Source: Varroa destructor
Lineage: Eukaryota; Arthropoda; Arachnida; Mesostigmata; Varroidae
DNA: 64,000 nucleotides
Direction: 5' to 3'
Assembly: GCF_002443255.2 (NCBI RefSeq)
Contig: NW_019211458.1
Location: forward strand, 36,444,165 to 36,508,164
Within the stretch, counting starts at the first letter, position 1. Each line of letters begins with the position of its first letter. The notes under the pieces are model-generated. The model saw nothing but the letters and a program-made list of their open reading frames with translations. It made no database searches and was not told the origin of the DNA. Positions 62,478-64,000 of this stretch are shown piece after piece. The position numbers and the translations under genes were made by a program.

Positions 62478-62768
62478 ATGTTGAAGTTCGCCGCTTTTGC
62501 TGCCCTTGTGGCTATCGTCCACGGTGGAACTCTTTTGTCGGCTCCGATCGCCGCCCCGGTTGTTCACTACACTGCTGCCGCTCCCGTTGTAACCTCATCG
62601 GCCATTACCACCCGCGCTGACTCGTACGCCCCCGTCGTTGCCCCGATCGCCCACTACGCGGCTACCCCCGTCGTTGCTTCGTCGGCCATAACCGCCCGCA
62701 TTGACGGCTACACTGTCGCCCATTCCCCGATCGCCCATTATGCCGTTCCTGTAGCCAGTCCCTTATAG
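62478..62768 (+). CDS. Alanine/valine/proline-rich cuticle protein
   Basis: A single exon of 96 codons plus stop encodes a small structural protein of the arthropod exoskeleton. Residues 1-16 (MLKFAAFAALVAIVHG) form a signal peptide. The mature part is built from repeats: APVVTSSAITTRADSYAPV and TPVVASSAITARIDGY, alternating with PIAHYA units (three copies). This is the low-complexity AAPA/HY-repeat type of cuticular protein found in many arthropods; there is no chitin-binding R&R domain. Codons look clearly richer in G+C than the surrounding DNA, as expected for a highly expressed gene. There is no intron after the first codons, unlike many insect cuticle genes. A decaying paralog lies at 47615-47860. 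Confidence 0.85.
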   Translation: MLKFAAFAALVAIVHGGTLLSAPIAAPVVHYTAAAPVVTSSAITTRADSYAPVVAPIAHYAATPVVASSAITARIDGYTVAHSPIAHYAVPVASPL

Positions 62769-62940
62769 ATACTCTATAGCGCTAAGTGTAGCACCCATAG
62801 ATACAACAAGCACGGAACATGACAGCTGAACAGTGTGGCTCTGCTGTCCCATTTCGGAAGGGAAAAGCTGAGCGACGTTGTGAAGTTGGCGGGTGACCTG
62901 TTATAGGGGCGCTCTGCAGAAATTTTGTCGCAGCTAATGA

Positions 62941-62946
62941 AATAAA
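62941..62946 (+). terminator. Poly(A) signal of the cuticle gene
   Basis: AATAAA lies 172 bases after the cuticle stop codon and is the first canonical signal I see in the 3' region. Confidence 0.55.
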
Positions 62947-62949
62947 TAT

Positions 62950-64000
62950 GAAGTTGTTTGTAATAGTAAAATGTACGGCCGTATGTCATTACATCGATAT
63001 AACATGCTTAGCTCGTAGTGAGGCTATAAATATTTTGGTATAAAGGTGTAAACAAGTTTTTGCCGAAAAATGAATACAAAGCTAACCTTTTTATTTTTCG
63101 ACCTGTCACTGAAAAGTAATGGTGCTTCGCCTAATCTAAACAAGGCATAAAGATGTCCTATTAAAAAAAACATAGCTTATCTAGGCAGGAAAGCGGGATC
63201 ATACCAACTATATTGCTAACCACTAATATTGCTGTTTGTATTTAAGACAGATTTGTCTTTCGCTGCTCAACTAAATATTTTAGGTCTGTATTTAGGTCTA
63301 TGGCGCAGTAGATTTAAGAATGCTTTTCTAATGCTAACATAACGTCATAGTGAATACAGAACACCTTCTAGGAGACTATTGTTTCTTTATAGGTAGTAAA
63401 TAAACAAACAAAATTTTCGGATGACTGGTATGAGAAAGCTTATGCAACGAAATACGCATTTAGCTTATCCTTCTGTATGGGCCGAATACACATAGACAAG
63501 ATAAGATGATATTGAACAAACTGATACCTAATCTTAATGTGCCTAGAAGGTTTCTGGCCTAATTGACAAAACGACGTCCAATATTGGGCAGTAACAGATC
63601 AATGAGATTCGCATCTTTTTTTCTGACGATGCCAGCGGCTCATAAAGCTAAATGTTTACCAGTTGCTTCAGAAACGAAATCATTATAATAAGCGTCCCGT
63701 GTTTTTCGGTCTGCAAAACTATTAGCCCTCATTTCTGCCTTCAGTATTGATCTCTCATATCTAAACCTATACGAATGTACGTCACTTGTACAAATCATCT
63801 CCAGTAAAGATGTTTGCCATTTCCTTTATTTTTGTGCATCTTCCCGCCTTGTTCTCGCCACTGCTGTCACCCTACTGGCCTCATATTCTCCGCGTTTTCC
63901 TTTTGCTACTTTCTGCGGTGACGCACGTAGGAGCGATCGCAACATTTGATATACTCTCGGCCACACACGTAATCTATTTCTTTCGTTCCTTGCTTTGTAT
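62950..64000. other. Right-edge intergenic, no gene recognised
   Basis: No long open frame, RNA gene or repeat could be supported up to the end of the window. Confidence 0.5.

Noticed and set aside
62280..62620. Frames overlapping the cuticle gene on both strands
   Set aside because: They are shadows of the repeat-rich cuticle frame, which has a signal peptide, TATA box and poly(A) signal.

Overview
This is a eukaryotic, AT-rich window, most likely from an arthropod and probably an acarine (mite or tick group). Genes are split by introns with GT..AG borders, and there are no operons or bacterial signals. The arthropod placement rests on an alanine/proline/valine-rich cuticle protein at the right end. 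The acarine lean rests on two secreted cysteine-rich genes whose C-terminal spacing (NC-x3-C ... IP-x-G-x2-C ... GRC-x4-C) resembles tick and mite salivary or metalloprotease-associated cysteine-rich domains. I cannot name the species.

Layout. Positions 1-1,030 hold the 3' end of an unrecognised plus-strand gene that runs in from the left. From about 1 to 27 kb there is no gene I can name. This stretch contains fossils and repeats: a Tc1/mariner-like transposase scrap near 2.9 kb, an ORF-dense patch at 3.8-5.1 kb, a coding-like island at 8.0-8.2 kb, a possible TAF7-like relic at 12.4 kb, a truncated U2 snRNA copy at 16.15-16.21 kb, tRNA-like relics, and a long hairpin beside a 100-N assembly gap at 25.5 kb.

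From 27 to 45 kb lies a compact housekeeping cluster, each gene reconstructed exon by exon with consistent reading phase: syntaxin-5 (minus, 7 exons), PUS7 pseudouridine synthase (plus, 12 exons), IBA57 Fe-S assembly factor (minus, 6 exons) and NME6 nucleoside diphosphate kinase-like protein (plus, 3 exons). STX5/PUS7 and IBA57/NME6 are divergent pairs, and PUS7/IBA57 converge. Between IBA57 and NME6 is a degenerate 5S rRNA copy. The four genes serve unrelated jobs (Golgi SNARE, RNA modification, mitochondrial Fe-S maturation, NDP kinase family), so their closeness is most simply gene density.

From 46 to 60 kb there is a probable LINE relic, a cuticle-protein pseudogene with a lost start codon, and a minus-strand pair of paralogous secreted proteins with the same 4-exon architecture (signal peptide / long low-complexity exon / cysteine exon of exactly 48 codons / short last exon). 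This pair is the most novel-looking content. At 62.4-62.95 kb is an intact single-exon cuticle protein gene with TATA box and poly(A) signal. All exon boundaries were read by eye from splice consensus, frame and family similarity recalled from general knowledge; no alignment or transcript data were available.
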